A stretch of 64,000 bases of DNA from Ulva prolifera (lineage: Eukaryota > Chlorophyta > Ulvophyceae > Ulvales > Ulvaceae), in NCBI GenBank assembly GCA_023078555.1, contig CM041197.1, positions 9,730,552-9,794,551 of the forward strand, read 5' to 3'. A model generated the notes under the pieces. The model was not told the DNA's origin and made no database searches. It worked only from the letters and a program-made list of their open reading frames with translations. The position numbers and the translations under genes are program-made. Below are positions 1 to 13,000 of the stretch, piece by piece (the stretch's first letter is position 1; each line of letters opens with the position of its first letter).

Positions 1-3000
1 CCTCGCCAATCGTGCAGCCCTCCAGGAACTGCACCGCAACACAGCCTCGCTCTCAGCACAGCGGCCGCCGTGAACATGCATGAGCCGTGGCCGCGTGGAC
101 GGCGCACGGCTCCTGCTCTGATCTGGAATTTGCAGTTGTGTGTTTGCATAGGAGATTCTGTGGCAGACAGGGAGCATGGCTGCCAGGCCTTGTGGTGGTG
201 GAGGCGGACGCGCACCCGCACGATGTCGAACTTCGCCGTGCCTTCCGGGAGGTTCTGGATGCGCAGCACGTACCCCGCGGAGGACGAGTTGCTGGACATG
301 TTGGCGGCCGCCGAGCCCGGCACGGCGCTGCTCACGGCGTATCCGGCACCGACCAGCGCCGCGGGGAGCAGGTTGGGGTAGTGTGTTGTAGCACCGGTGC
401 CCACCTACGCAAGCACACACGGTGAATTCCCCTTCAGCCCACACAGTCAGGTCAGCGGAGAGCACGCACGCATGCTAATTGATGTGGCATCGCACGCATG
501 GCCCACATGCATGGGACATTCCGCTGTAGTGGCCAAGAGGCTGATCGGTGCACTCCACCTGGCACTGTATTGAGGCCACAGCATGCACATCACCAGCCGC
601 ACCTGCCCCATCGATGCGGCGCCCGCGTTCGGGTTGTCGATCACATACTTGTGGTCGACCCACTCCCCGGCGCGCATCTTGTTCCACAGCTCGTCCGAGA
701 TGAACTTGGCCGTGACGGTGTTCGCCTCGAACGTGCGGCCGTTCATCGCGGCCTTCGCGGCCTCGCACGCGGCCTCAGTCTCAAAACGCGCAAACACCGG
801 CGCCGGCTCCTCGTTCGGCACCCAGAGCGGCGGCTCCGGCACGACGACGACGGCGGGCGCGCCCGTCGCGGCGCACTCCTCCTCCACCTCCTGCCGCATG
901 TCCTCCCGGTCCGCCGCGTCGCGCACCTGCCCGACCGACAGCAGGTTCTCCATGAACAGCGTCACCGTCGGCTGCACAGCACACAGCACGGGGTCAGCAC
1001 GCGGGGTCACCGCTCGGCAGCCGCGTGCGGCTCCGGCAGCTGCAAGCGACACCTCCGCTGCCACATGAATCTGTCTGCGTGAGCGTGCACAGATCCACAG
1101 CCCTCATGCACATCCGCTTGTACATGAGGCTGCGTGACTGTGCCCCAAGACGCAAAGGACAGTTGAAAGGAGGTTTTGCTGGGCGATATGCTTTGGCAGA
1201 GCGCTGTGGTGTGCGTGGGGGTGGGGGTGGCGACGGCGTGGAGGAGCCGGGCCGTGCCGGGGCGCAGCCGAGGCACCCGTTCGGCCACCCCGGCCTCGTC
1301 ATCACAGAGCAACTCCACAGGACTGACATGAAACTCATTGGCAAGGGCCGGCATAGGTGCTGTACTCAAGAAAAGGCTGAGAAATGCAGAGGTTTTTGTT
1401 GAAGCAGCCCCAAGCAAGAAGGGGCCTGCATAGGCGTTCTTCTGTGTCTCCTGCAGAGGCGATCCGCCCGCAGAGGTGTTCTGAGTAGCGGATCCGGGCA
1501 GCGAGCAGGCGCAGGGCAGCACACCTTGTTCGCCTCCATCTTGGAGCCCGGCGGCGGCTCGATGTAGCCCTTCGGCCGGCCGACGTTGATCTCGCGGCCG
1601 CCAAGGTTGACCTTGTCGAGCTTCATCGCCTCGGCCGCGAGCTCCTCCGTGCGCAGCTCGACGAAGCCGAAGCGGCCGGAGCCGTCCATCGTGACGCTGA
1701 CGACGGGGGGCCGCGTCACGGGGTCGGCGACGAAGTGCGCGAGCGCGGCGTTGAAGAGCTCCCGCAGCATGAGGTCGCTGATCTGGCCGATGACGAGGTT
1801 GCCGACGTACACTTCCCGCTGCTTCTTGTTCGCCGCCATGGCCGCGTTCAGGCCACCCGCGCCGTTGTTCAGGAGCACCTGCGGGCGGGGGGCGTGGGCG
1901 TCCGGATGTGGGGTTGGTACGGACTACTGGAGGCTGGTTGAGCAACGTGATGGCTTGTGAGGAATGAGACCGGATGTGACCGATTGAGCAAGGCTCGTGT
2001 ATGGTGGTGCCCTCGTGCAGCTGTGCTGGAAGAGTGCTCATGGGTAGGATGGCCGCCATGCGGATGGATCTGGTGACGAGCGCTGCTTGAGCAGCCGGTG
2101 GACCCAACAGGGCGGACGGCCAGGGCAACGGTGGTGCTTGTGACACCCCAGTGCATGAGAATCGTGGACGTGTGTTGCATGGGGAAGCGAGCAGTGTCCT
2201 CGAAGAACGAGCAGTGTGTACGAAGGTGCAGGTTTGTATGGCGGGTGTGCGGATCAATCAGACGATTGCTGTGGCATTGCGGGTGTTGCTGCTGCGGCAA
2301 CACGAACTGTACATGCGGACACCAGAAGATGTTATAGCTCACCTGCTGCCGTTGGAGCTGCCGTTGCATCTCGGCTTGTTGAAGGGCTTCGAGTTGTTTC
2401 TGTTGCTCTGGCGTGAGCTGAGCGATGGGAGGCCCCATCACCCGCCGGCGCCTCTCTGCATCGCGATCAAACCCGCTGCTACCCCGTTCACGATCCCCTC
2501 CTCGATCTCCACCACTGGCTCTTCCCTCGCGGTCCCAAGCGCCTCGGTCTCTCTTGCGATCTCCTCCTCGTGCATCCGAGTGGTCAACATCCCGTGCCCT
2601 GTCACGGTCCCTATCACGGTCCCTGCACAGATGCTCACAACACTCATCAATGCTGCAGTAAATACCAAAATCTATGCAAGATACTAGGATTTGGTATCTC
2701 GCATTGTATGGCACCAGTGCTTCCGCGTCGGAAAGAACTCTGGTGCATGATCACAGCTCAGTCCGATGTGAGCGTCAGCCAACTGGGCTACAGAATGAGT
2801 GCCATAATCAGTAACTGAAACATGGTGTGTTGATGTGTGTCCCCCCGAGTGCACATAAGCGAAGCCAACACAGGAGCTGCGCCAGCATCGGGAAGACCTG
2901 TAGCCAGCAACACACAACTCCGTGGCGCTACAATTGACACTTCAGCCTGAACTTCTCGAATTTGTGACGTATTCGTCTCAGTGTCACTCACCCATAGTCT

Positions 3001-3086
3001 CGTCTGCGTTCTCTTGATCCAGACCGGGTTCGTCTCCTGTCCCCGGGAGATGCGTCGCGCCTCCGAGGAGACCGCTCCCTACCCAT
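1..3086 (-). CDS. U2AF large-subunit-like splicing factor (3' end beyond window)
   Basis: Pre-mRNA splicing factor expected to act in the nucleus at the polypyrimidine tract and 3' splice site. Exons on the minus strand: 3086-2992, 2622-2343, 1878-1525, 971-603, 404-216 and 28-1; all phases close. ATG is at 3086. The N-terminus is an Arg/Ser/Asp-rich RS domain with RDRDRDR runs. An RRM1 follows with VYVGNL (RNP2) and RFGFVEL (RNP1). Next comes a U2AF-homology motif starting TLFMENLL and containing EDMRQEV. A last domain begins with VLRIQNLPEG and resembles a quasi-RRM. Canonical U2AF65 has RS-RRM1-RRM2-UHM. No RRM2 is readable between 1524 and 972, although a GC-rich stretch at about 1210-1290 could hide a small exon. 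The extra RRM after the UHM is not canonical. PUF60 or RBM39 relatives are alternatives. Confidence 0.75.
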
Positions 3087-5101
3087 GACAGCCGGATACT
3101 ATGCAAACAGCAACAGAATTTTAGGCTACACTCAATCAGTAGACTAGCGTGGTATGATGGCTTGCGTCACATCGACAGCGGAATTGCTGTGATCATAGTG
3201 GCAAATTCGGACATATATCTCAATCGGGAGGCAAGGCACTGCCGCCTTGCGAAGCACTGACCTATGCATCTGATGAGCTGGATGCGGAAATACCCAGCTC
3301 CGCGAAGCAGCCGTTGGGACGGCACCTAATGGAGGGGTCAGAGGTGCCTCAAGCCATGGCTCAATCGCGCCCAACGCCACCAGGGGCCAATGCTTCTTTC
3401 GCGTCAAACCCAACGCCAGCCAATATGATCAAGTCAGATCCCTTGTTCGTTCTGTCATGGGCCTTGTTCCTGTGGAGTCGGTGCATGCGCCAAGCGCTGC
3501 ACCATGCTCGAGACAGCCAGCCTTGGCAGCTGATCGCTGCTTCCATGTGGTGTGACAAGCCCAACTTCGATGTGAGCAGAGTCTCACGCTTACTGCTGCA
3601 TCGGGAGCACTCCCATACACTGCCCTGAACATATTGCTCTGAGACGAAAGTTCAACGTGACAGCCTATGTCAGTTGCTTCTGCACGGCTACGTGCACTGG
3701 AGCTGCTGGCGGACAGCGCCGTGCGGTCCAAGCTTGGCCGGCCGAGGACACGATCCGCTCTTGACCTTCCCAGAATTGCTGGCTGTTATGGCTGTGCCTG
3801 CCATCATTGATGGTGAGTGTGCTTGTGATATGTCAGGCCCCTGGGGTGCTGATGCCGATGCTCGGGCTGTTGGTGTTGGGAAATGCGCAAGTGGGTGCCA
3901 CTGTACAATGCAACAACATCTGTTGCACATACCCCTGTCTGGAGATACCAGACAGCGACACTCCTCGTTGAACATGATGATACGACAACCAGAAGCAGGC
4001 TGATGGCCCCACAAAACATCTCTGACTTGAAAGGCGGTGCTGGAAAGCAAGCACATATCTAAACCGCTCATTTCCCAACCAAGGCCACCTGATTTGTTCC
4101 TGCCTTGAGATTTTTCAGGCGCGATCTTGGACTACAGCCTGATGTACATGCTCATAGCAAAGAGGCTGATCGGTGATAATGGTGCTCAGCTGCAATCAAT
4201 GATTGGTCTGCAGTTAAACATTACAGGCCAGTGAGGCACACCTGTCCAAAGTGGGAGCCACGCCATCGATTGTGGCCAGCGGCAGAAACAGACAGAGGTA
4301 CAGCAGTGGGATCAGTGCAGATATTGTTGGTCACAGCTTTCAATGATGTTCAGCTCGCAATGGTGCGGCTGTGCAAGGGGTAAGCGTCGCAAGTATTCAA
4401 ACATTCTCCTCGAGGCATGTGCCTTGGTTGAGTGCAGTCCCGCGGTTGCAGACAAAGTCTGCAAACACCTAAGGCTGTAGATGAGATATGTGATGGCTAG
4501 CTTGTCTTTGTTCATCTGCAATGTGTCCATGCGGCCGGGATGGTACAGGACTATTTTATCATCTCTGGTATCTCAGATATGTCAACCATAGAAGAAGATC
4601 ATGTGGTCCGCTGTTCAGCTGTGGAGAGCATTGCCGTGACATTTTTGTATACACTGGCATCAATATGCTGTCGCATTCGCGACCGGTCTTATTAGGCAGG
4701 CTGCTATCGGCTGTGATCACACAGCAGCATAATGTGCAAACTCTTGTTTTACACACCGAACGCAGAATCCTCGCACACCTTTTAGTCCCAAATTCTAGTG
4801 GCCCATATGTTGTTTGTAGCTCACCTAGACTCTCCTTGTATGACGTCGTGCAGTCGTAAGGAAGACGCGGGTGTGTGCGCAAGAGCACATCACCACTTAC
4901 GAAACGATGCATCGCGCGAAGGGGTGCAACGCAGAGCAGGCCATACACGCAGAACACCACCGATACCCACATAAAGGCTGTGTACGGAGCCGTGCGAGAG
5001 TTGTGCCCCGGTACAACGGTGAATGTTTGAATGCTGCTTGCCGGAACGGCGCACTAGATGCTCTCCGCATACCCGTAAAGTTACCGCAAGTATTCATTGC
5101 A
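3087..5101. other. Intergenic, no gene recognised
   Basis: About 2 kb between the divergent U2AF-like and SRPBCC genes. Base composition is near 50% GC. Short open frames occur on both strands, but none has recognisable motifs, biased codon use or paired splice sites. No tRNA, snRNA or rRNA signature was noticed. Confidence 0.5.
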
Positions 5102-5554
5102 ATGGGCACCCCCGGTCCATTCGTACATCATGCTGTGAAAGTAAATGCCCCGTCCAAGGTCCTGTGGGATAAACTCGTCCAGAAAATCAGGCGCCCTGAC
5201 CTGTTCGTTCCGGGCGTCACCAATGTGGAGGTTGTCAAGGAGTTTTCAGAGCTGAGCATCGAGAGGAAGATGACAATAGGAGGCGAGAAGGTTGTACATG
5301 AACTGATCACTGCGGACCCACTCACGCAGCAAGTGGTCTTCAAAACGGTCAGCGACGACACCTTCCGCGGAGTTGTCACTAACACGATGTTTGAGGAGGG
5401 CGACGATCTCTACCTAGACTACACCATGAACTGGATGTATCTGAAAGGAGACGGCCCAGATAAGCAGGCAGAAATGCAGAAATTGATCGAGAACGCTGTG
5501 GAACATACAAAAGAGGTGGCAGAGCAAGCAGCAACAGAGGTTGCCGGGAAGTGA
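5102..5554 (+). CDS. SRPBCC-superfamily protein, DUF1857/AtaL-like
   Basis: Single-exon protein of 150 residues. The frame stays open upstream to 4871, but the ATG at 5102 was chosen because homology-like sequence begins there (MGTPGPFVHHAVKVNAPSKV) and the length then equals the usual DUF1857 size of about 150. Visible features are an N-terminal beta-strand/helix start, the stretch RRPDLFVPGVTNVEVV and a final amphipathic Ala/Glu-rich helix ending EVAGK, as in helix-grip START/Bet v1 folds. These proteins enclose a hydrophobic pocket, and the ligand is unknown. No signal peptide or membrane segment is visible. A TGTAA signal lies 73 nt after the stop. Family assignment is by pattern; biological role is not known. 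Confidence 0.65.
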   Translation: MGTPGPFVHHAVKVNAPSKVLWDKLVQKIRRPDLFVPGVTNVEVVKEFSELSIERKMTIGGEKVVHELITADPLTQQVVFKTVSDDTFRGVVTNTMFEEGDDLYLDYTMNWMYLKGDGPDKQAEMQKLIENAVEHTKEVAEQAATEVAGK

Positions 5555-5626
5555 GAAGTAGCCACAATGCAGTATGCTTGTGCTATTGCCAGTGTCCTTG
5601 TGTACATATGTCTTTTCGTTATCGAT

Positions 5627-5631
5627 TGTAA
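5627..5631 (+). terminator. TGTAA polyadenylation signal of the SRPBCC gene
   Basis: TGTAA lies 73 nt downstream of the TGA at 5552-5554. This is the typical chlorophyte poly(A) element. Confidence 0.5.
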
Positions 5632-6414
5632 CAAGCGGTGGATCAACATGAGCTGGACATGGCGAAAACGTGATCAGCCTACCAGGCCATAACGCAACGG
5701 TACAGCAATGCGCTGAAACACAAATGTAGCAAGTATGACAGGAGGTGTGTGAGCAGTACCACACTACACATTCTCACTTAAAGCTGTTGCTTGCAATGTG
5801 CTGAAGAGAAGGCTTTGTACACGGTTGAGAGTGTGGTGACAAGGGCGCAGCATGGTGGTGGCCAAACAATCATGACAAGACGTGCGGTTGAACACTACAC
5901 TCAAGCGGGCCGAATACTCGCTATTATGCTCACATACCACCATCATCCTGCTGCCACGATCTGACAGCATATTTCCAGACCGTGTGAACACTGTTGACAG
6001 TCTCTCGTGAACAATGCTTAATACACTGCAGTCAATACAGTTCTAAGCGAGCAAATCGAGAGATCATTCTGCCGGTGTGTCGGTAGCAGGACACTGGGAG
6101 CACAGTGCCTTTGCTGTACGCTTCAGTGCATGTACAGCATCCTCTAAAACCACCTGGTAGTTGGTGGAGTTATAAGCGTGCATAACAAAATAAAAAGTCG
6201 CAAGGATGGTCATTACGAATACCTGGCTCAAGTGTCTCCCGCCAGTGCAGAGGTGGCAGGTGTCCAAACCATGCTGTGCTTCCCAGGTCGATGCAAACCA
6301 CACAAGCGTAAATGAGCCCAAAACACACACCAAGTATGCATCCACGCCATTTACAAAAATAGTACTGACGCATGACTCTCTTTCCACTCTCGTGTCGCAT
6401 ATTCTCGCACTCGC

Positions 6415-6419
6415 TTACA
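6415..6419 (-). terminator. TGTAA polyadenylation signal of the aldolase gene
   Basis: Minus-strand TGTAA about 105 nt after the aldolase stop codon at 6524. A second TGTAA on the same strand is at 6351-6355. Confidence 0.45.
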
Positions 6420-6523
6420 CATACTCAACAGCACACCGACGACTACCGCCCGACCACATTTGCTCGGTCCCGGAACGTCTCAAGGACCGCTCAAATGCAG
6501 CATTCAGGCACGCCTGCAGCCAC

Positions 6524-8625
6524 TTAGTAGGTGTATCCCTTCTCGTACATGCCCTGGGCAGCGGAAGCATCCTCGCCCTCTGGGGTGTACTTGCCGAGCT
6601 GGGCCTCGCTGTTGGCCTTGGCACGGCGCAGGAGCGCAGCCTGTGCGGCGTCGCGGCTCTCATCCTTGCCCTGCCACGTCTTGAGGACAGTGTTCTGGAG
6701 GGCGCGGGCATAGCTGAAGGACACGTGCCATGGGTTGGGGGTCTGGTTCATGGCGTTGAGGTTGAGAGTTGCCTCGAGCTCGGACTGGCCACCGGACAGG
6801 AACATGATGCCTGGCACGGCGGGTGGGACGCGGCGGTTGAGCATCTTGAGGGTGTAGTCAGCGACCTGGTCGGGGGTGGCCTTGTTGGGGCACTCGGCAC
6901 CGGGGGTGACCATAGCGGGCTTCAGGAGGATGCCCTCGAACATGACGCCGTTGTCAGCCATGTACTTGAAAGTCTCGGCCCAGGTGTTCTGGGCAACCTC
7001 AAGGGTGGCATCGATGTCGTGCTCGCCATCAAGCATAACCTGCACATGTCCCAGATGTCATGGCGATGTCATGAGAGTGGGGCATCCTCTGGCAGCAAGC
7101 ACAGGTCTGATTCAGATGATTTGGACGAAAGCAGCAACCGCATCCGTCCAAAACAAACACGCGTGGCACAACCCATACGAAATCTGCTGCAACGGCAGAG
7201 CTCGAATAATAGTAGAAGAAAGTACCTCGGGCTCGACAATGGGGACGAGGCCGTTGGCCTGGCAGATAGCAGCGTAGCGGGCAAGGCCGTACGCGCAGTC
7301 ACGCTGAGCAATGATGGATGGGCCAGCGGGGACGGACACAACCGAGCGCCACTTAGCGAAGCGAGCGCCAGCCTGGTAGTACTCGGCGCAGCGCTGGGCG
7401 AGGCCGTCGAGGCCTTGGCACCAGGACTCGCCGTTGGAGTTGACCAGAGGAACAAGTCCCTTGTCAACCTGTAAAAAGCCTCCAACTCAAAGCAATAAAG
7501 AAGGAGAAGGTACGCCTGCCAAAGTAAGCAGGTAGAGACAGGCATCACGAGCTGGTCAACGCGATCGCATGTACGTTCGCGAAAGATTGCGACTGATAAT
7601 AGCATGACTCGAACGCATTCAGGGGATCTACTCGTTGTTCAGTGATTACGCCGTGCAAGTAGCTACGTGAGACGGAGGGAACCGCCGGTGTAAACATCGA
7701 CACCACAACCATAATACAAGCCGAATAACAATTGGCACAGTAGAATAGACAGTGATTGTCAACCGATATCAAGCTGAGCACACAGGCATATGATGGAATC
7801 TTGAGTGACGACAAAAACCCGGGCCAGCACGACAGGAATCGTAAAGAGAGCACGGGTGGAATTGTCACGTGGCCCCAAGATGCCTGCAATTCAGAAACAC
7901 CGCAAATGTGGCACAGCAGCTGCACATCACGGTACTAAGCTCCTGACTGCCAGCACTGCACAAATTGTAAATCGGGCACCGCGGGATTGTGCTAATTGCG
8001 CGTGCGCTGCAGCAGTCAAACCCAGCGAAACGCTTCTCACGGGTAAGGTCACATTACGACCGCACTGTTGCACATGATGATTTTAACAGCAGATACACAT
8101 CAACTTGGCATCTGTGGGTCCATACCTTGATACCGGCGACAATGCCCTGGGAGTTGAGCTCCTCAACCATGGTCTTGCCTGTGGAGGCTGACTGGTAGAG
8201 GGTCTCCTCGAAGAGGATAGCACCAGAGATGTACTCGCCCAGACCTGGGGTGGTGACGAGCAGCTCGCGGTATGAGCGACGGTTGTCCTCGGTGTTCTCA
8301 ACACCGATGGAGTCGAGGCGGATGCCGCATGTGCCGTTGGACTCGTCCATGGCGAGGATACCCTTGCCAGCGGTGGCAATAGAGTTCTGCAACACAATGC
8401 TTCTTCATATTTTGCTGTGAACAAGGGGTATGGGGCATGATGGCACGCCCTGTTCTTGCAGACCAAGCCGCAGTTCGACAACGCCTGCACAGCAATCAGT
8501 GCAGAGAAGCGTACAGCAGTCTTGATGAGCTCCTCATCGTACTTGCCAGCCTTAGCGGCGACGCTGCGCTGGTTGCGAGCAGCAACAGGGTTGAGCTTGG
8601 CGGTGGACACAGCGGCAGAGAACAT
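6524..8625 (-). CDS. FBA: Class I fructose-bisphosphate aldolase, chloroplast
   Basis: Catalyses reversible cleavage of fructose-1,6-bisphosphate (and condensation of sedoheptulose bisphosphate) in the Calvin cycle and glycolysis. Four exons on the minus strand: 8625-8515, 8386-8126, 7468-7226 and 7039-6524. All junctions are phase 0, giving 376 residues. The first 26 or so residues form a Ser/Ala/Arg-rich transit peptide before [12 protein letters not shown]. Class I signatures are [27 protein letters not shown] and the Schiff-base lysine region [13 protein letters not shown]. The C-terminus ends in the conserved Tyr. ATG 8625 is preceded by AAG; in-frame codons further upstream are not ATG. 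Length and sequence match plastid aldolases of plants and algae closely, so the assignment is firm. Targeting is inferred from the presequence only. Confidence 0.97.
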
Positions 8626-10070
8626 CTTGACAGTTGTTCGGTTAGGGGAAGAGAACGGGAGCAAAAGGAAAATAGGTGATCTTTGCTTCTGCGTACGCTG
8701 TCATATATGCCGTTCACGCACGCTGTGCCATCGCTGAGCACCACGGTGTGGCTGCTACAGCATGTGTGTGCATTCCACTGCCCGCTCCCGATACCTCGCG
8801 CTGCGCAAAGCCTGCGGGCACCGGCAGCACGTTTCGCAACAACCGCTTCACAAGGTTGTGACAATACCCGTTGAAAAGGTCAAAGCTCCACATCCCATGA
8901 TGTTTGTGCTGTAACTAAGGGGATTGCACGGGTGTGCAAACCTGTATGGAGCTCCTCGCTTGCTCCGTTGACCCATGTTCGAGCATACGGTAGTGGCAAG
9001 CATTTACGTGGCAGTGAACTGTGGGATGGCATTGTCTGACTGTATGCTTGCCTACTCAGATCAGACCGCAACTGTCCTGTTTGCCGGGCTGACGCACGGC
9101 CCCTGCGGGTCGATGCAATGTTGGCGCAGGACAAGGGCTGCATCCTGTTCGTTTTGCATGACATGGCTAGCATCACATATGCTTGTAAAACTGATGCAAA
9201 TACTTCGAGACGGCCCAGTCTCTGAGGGCACGAGATTGCCTGGATACTCTGGACGTATTGCTGTCCGGCAGATCTGGCCGAGGTGTCCACAGCATGTTTC
9301 GAATGAAGCTGCGGTATACCATATCGCACAACCGGAACTTGAATAGCAAAGGCGGAGAGAAGCATCAACCGCACACTTGGACCACGCGATGGGTCAGGCG
9401 CGGAGTTTGTCTCCATCGCTGGAGGTCTGCTGCCCTGTCCAACTCGCGCGTGATGTCACAGCAGCAGGGTTTGGAGCATGCCTGTACATTGCTAGCTCGT
9501 CGCACCTCAACACTCTTGGAGAACGACGTGCACGTACTGACATATAAGCAGCTCTGTGTCATATCAGCTCCTCAGCTTACACAGACCAACAGAGTGTCAC
9601 CAACACATCTCACACCCGACATAAAACCAGTCGCCATCCGTGCTGTAGTGAACACGCAGTTCCTGAGGATTAATCCCTGACCTATGGGTAAAGTGAACGC
9701 AGATCCGACCTGCCTCTCGCCACTTCAGCTTATCTGGGCTCGAGCAAGTGGCTTTGATCTCATTCCGCCTGCCTGTCCACACCGCCGTATACTTCTGATG
9801 CACCGCCCCAAAGCAAAGCTCCACACCAGCACAGGCAGCCATGCTGCAGGAACGCAATATCAGTTCCTCAGCATGTCCTCTACAGCTTCTGCTATCAAAA
9901 GCAAAGCGGCTGCCCCCCAAAAACATAGACTGCTTTCGCCGTCTGCAGTTTCTCGCTGCTAAGGCCTCCGGACAGAAACCCACCAGTCAGTAGACATCCA
10001 CCTTCCCGGCAGCTACCTTGCGTCACGCCACAGCTTTTACAGCGTCCATCGTCCGCTGTGGCTGATACTC
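8626..10070. other. Intergenic with unassigned open frames
   Basis: About 1.4 kb between the aldolase start and the 3' end of the next minus-strand gene. Minus-strand open frames exist at 8880-9416 (178 codons) and 9597-9983 (128 codons). The second ends in a Tyr/Trp-rich stretch (DGDWFYVGCEMCW) that reads somewhat like coding sequence. Neither has recognisable domains or a supporting splice structure. Confidence 0.35.
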
Positions 10071-13000
10071 TCATGCGCCCTTGCCACTGCTGCTACTGCC
10101 GCCTGAGTCACCCTTCCCGTGCTGGCTCCTCTTGCCACTCTGTTCACCCTCGTCCACACCAACATCGCCTGAGCCTCGTTCCCCTCCATCCACCTCACTG
10201 CCGTCCCCCGATGCCGCCGAAACCTCCCCCCGCACCCGCTGCGTTCCGGGCCGGCCGCTGCCAACTTCGGCGACCGCCGCGACCGCCACCACAGGGTCTT
10301 CGCCGGGCACGCCGCCGCTCGGAGGCGCCTGCGCCGCGCGGGGTCCGCCTGCAGGCGCGGTGCGCGGCGCTGCGCCGCTGAGCGGTTGGTCGCGCGGGTT
10401 GCCCTCCGCGGGCGCGCGCTCTGCGGTGGCGGGCGGCGGCTGGAGGCGTTCATCGAGGGAGGCAAGGGCATCGGGGAGCGTGTGCAGCATGCGTTGGTAG
10501 AACTGCCGAGCGTCCTCCGCCACGTCGACGGTGCCGCCCTCCACCTGCACAGCCACACCCCCACACATGCATGCCGCTCTGCCGGTGCTCCTTGCCGCTA
10601 GTGGCTGGCGGCTAGAGCGTCGCCCTCATGATCTGGGTTTCAAACACTCGCTAACGTGAGCAGCCTCATGAACCACATAAATTTGGGTTTGCGATCGAAC
10701 GAGACAAGGGATCTCAGACTTCGACGACAATGCCATCGATTGACTTGACAGCACGACGTGAGGCGGCGGGCTATGTTGAGAAGCAACAAGTGCTTCGCGC
10801 AGTGAGGGGAAAGGCAAAGTTCAGCATGCGCTCCAGTACCACACACTCAATGATCAACCCCGCAAACGCAGCTGCACTTCACGCTCACGAGAAAGCAACA
10901 CATACACAGCACGGGCTTCCGGCGTGGTCTCTGCCCCAGCACCACCGGGACCCGCAGCCTGCCTCCCGCCTGCCTCCCGGACTATCTAACCAGCACGCAC
11001 ATGCCCGGATTGAACAGTACAAACCGTGTACAACATGCTCTGTATGTAGTTACAAAGGACAGAGGCCGGGCATGGAGCCGGACCCGACCATGCGTCTCAT
11101 GCGCAGCGGCACACAATCATATGCATCAGGGTCGTACGCACGATATGCATCGCGTTTCTGCACGTCCCGCACCGCCGCAGCACCCCCGCCCTCACGAGCT
11201 GCCCGGCTGCAACAGGTACCAGCACAGGGGTTCACAACCGATGTATGCATTTATGCATGTATATCATGCATGCACGCAAAATCGCATAGCCAGGTCCACA
11301 TGGGCATTGGCAACAGTGAACCCGTCTCGATCTGCACACTGACGTCACATGCGGCCGTACAGCCCACAGACCAAGGGATATACACAACGGCGGGGACGGC
11401 ACCTCCTGCGTGCCCTGCGTGTAGCCCTGCATGAACTCCGCCAGGGCAGTCCGCAGCGTGTCGATGCGGTCCCGCGCAAACTCGAGGGCCATCGGCGCGA
11501 GCGAGGTCGCAGATGCCCGCGCAACGCCGACGATGTGCCATGCGTCCGTCGCCGCCGCGCGCATGTCGGCCGCCGCCTCGCGCATCTCCGCGCCGCCGTC
11601 CGCTGCGCTGCGCTCCCGCGCCGCGCCCCCGGCCGCCGCCTGCCGCTCCAGGGGCGAACCTGCACCAGGCGCCGCTCTGTGTTTCCGCTACCGCAACCTC
11701 TCCAGGACCTGAGATCCATGCCAGCAGGTATCGTGTTGCTATTTGCGCTAACATTGGTGCCGGTTGTGGGTCCAAGTGGGAGTCAAGCTGGCACGGTGCA
11801 AAGTGCAGTATGTCATACGAGCATGTAGGGTTTCGAAATCTCAGAGGACTCGGCATTTGTGGCAAAGCCGTGACGTGTCCGCACTCCCACACTTCGCTAG
11901 CAGGTGTTACTTGTGCACACATCGCGGAACTGCCACAGAATTCGAGCGAAGAAATCTATGCCTGACGGGAGCAGCCGCCCATGAGTCACCTTGAGGGACC
12001 CGAGCCTCGGCAATGCACGGCACGGCGCAGCACGCAGCACACAGGAAGTGTCCAGTCAAGCACACCATCAACAGCGCCGTCCCCTTCGGCGACCTCAACC
12101 GGCAGCAGCAGCTGCGCCGGCCGCACAACGTCCCACAGGCCGTCAGCGTCACGGACCATCACAAAGTTCCTCCAGTGCCGCGGCAGCGGCGGCAGGTCGA
12201 GCGGCGGCTGGATGCGGAGGACCGGCAGCGCGCGCGCCGCCGCGGCGCGCGCCCGCGCCGCCGCAAACTCCCACAGCTCCTCGTGCACAAACGGGTACTC
12301 GTACACGGGCACGCGCACGCGGCGGGTGTCCTCTATGATTGCCTCGACGGGCAGTGGCCGGTGCAGGCCTCGCTTGGCATCGTCCGCCCTGCAGAGCGAG
12401 CGCGTGTGCGTAGTACTGTTTGTCCGTTTGCAGTACCTGCTGAGAGCTCGACCAGATGGCCACCTGCTTCACCGTGAAACTTTCATGACGGTGTCTTGCA
12501 GAGTGCAGGAGCGGCGTGAGAGTTCACGTAGAGAGCCCGGGCGTGTTCACAGTGTGCGGTCTGCAAGATGAGACCGGGTGTTCCAGCTGCAGCGCGGCGC
12601 CCCGCTCCTCAGGTGATCACCGGCAGCAGCACATCGACTCGCCACGCCTCTGGCAGCTCATCACTGCCGGGGGCCGCAGTGCTGCAGCAGACAGTGGCTT
12701 GCGACCATTGCCGCGGGTGGCCCACACGGCGGCTTGCGGCCGTGGCATCCTTTCTTTTTTTTGATTCTTAAAATCGGCGGATGTACAAATCAGAATGTAC
12801 CAAACGGGGCTCGTCCGCACCACTGCAGATACGCGCGGCGGTACTCCACCTCCGCGTTCGTCGGCATCGCGTGGCCGAACAGGAGGATGTTGTCGAGCTG
12901 CATCTCCCACACGGGGATGCGCTGCAGCAGCGCGGGCAGCGGCGCGACGAGCCACGTCGGCTGCGTCGGGGGCGTGCCCGGCGGGTTGGGCAGGCTGCTC

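Noticed and set aside
1210..1290. Hidden RRM2 exon of the U2AF-like gene
   Set aside because: The stretch is GC-rich but too short for an RRM and has no RNP motifs in any frame; at most a linker exon.
6206..7474. A 422-codon plus-strand open frame over the aldolase gene
   Set aside because: It is the antisense shadow of aldolase exons 3 and 4, whose protein is unmistakable on the minus strand.
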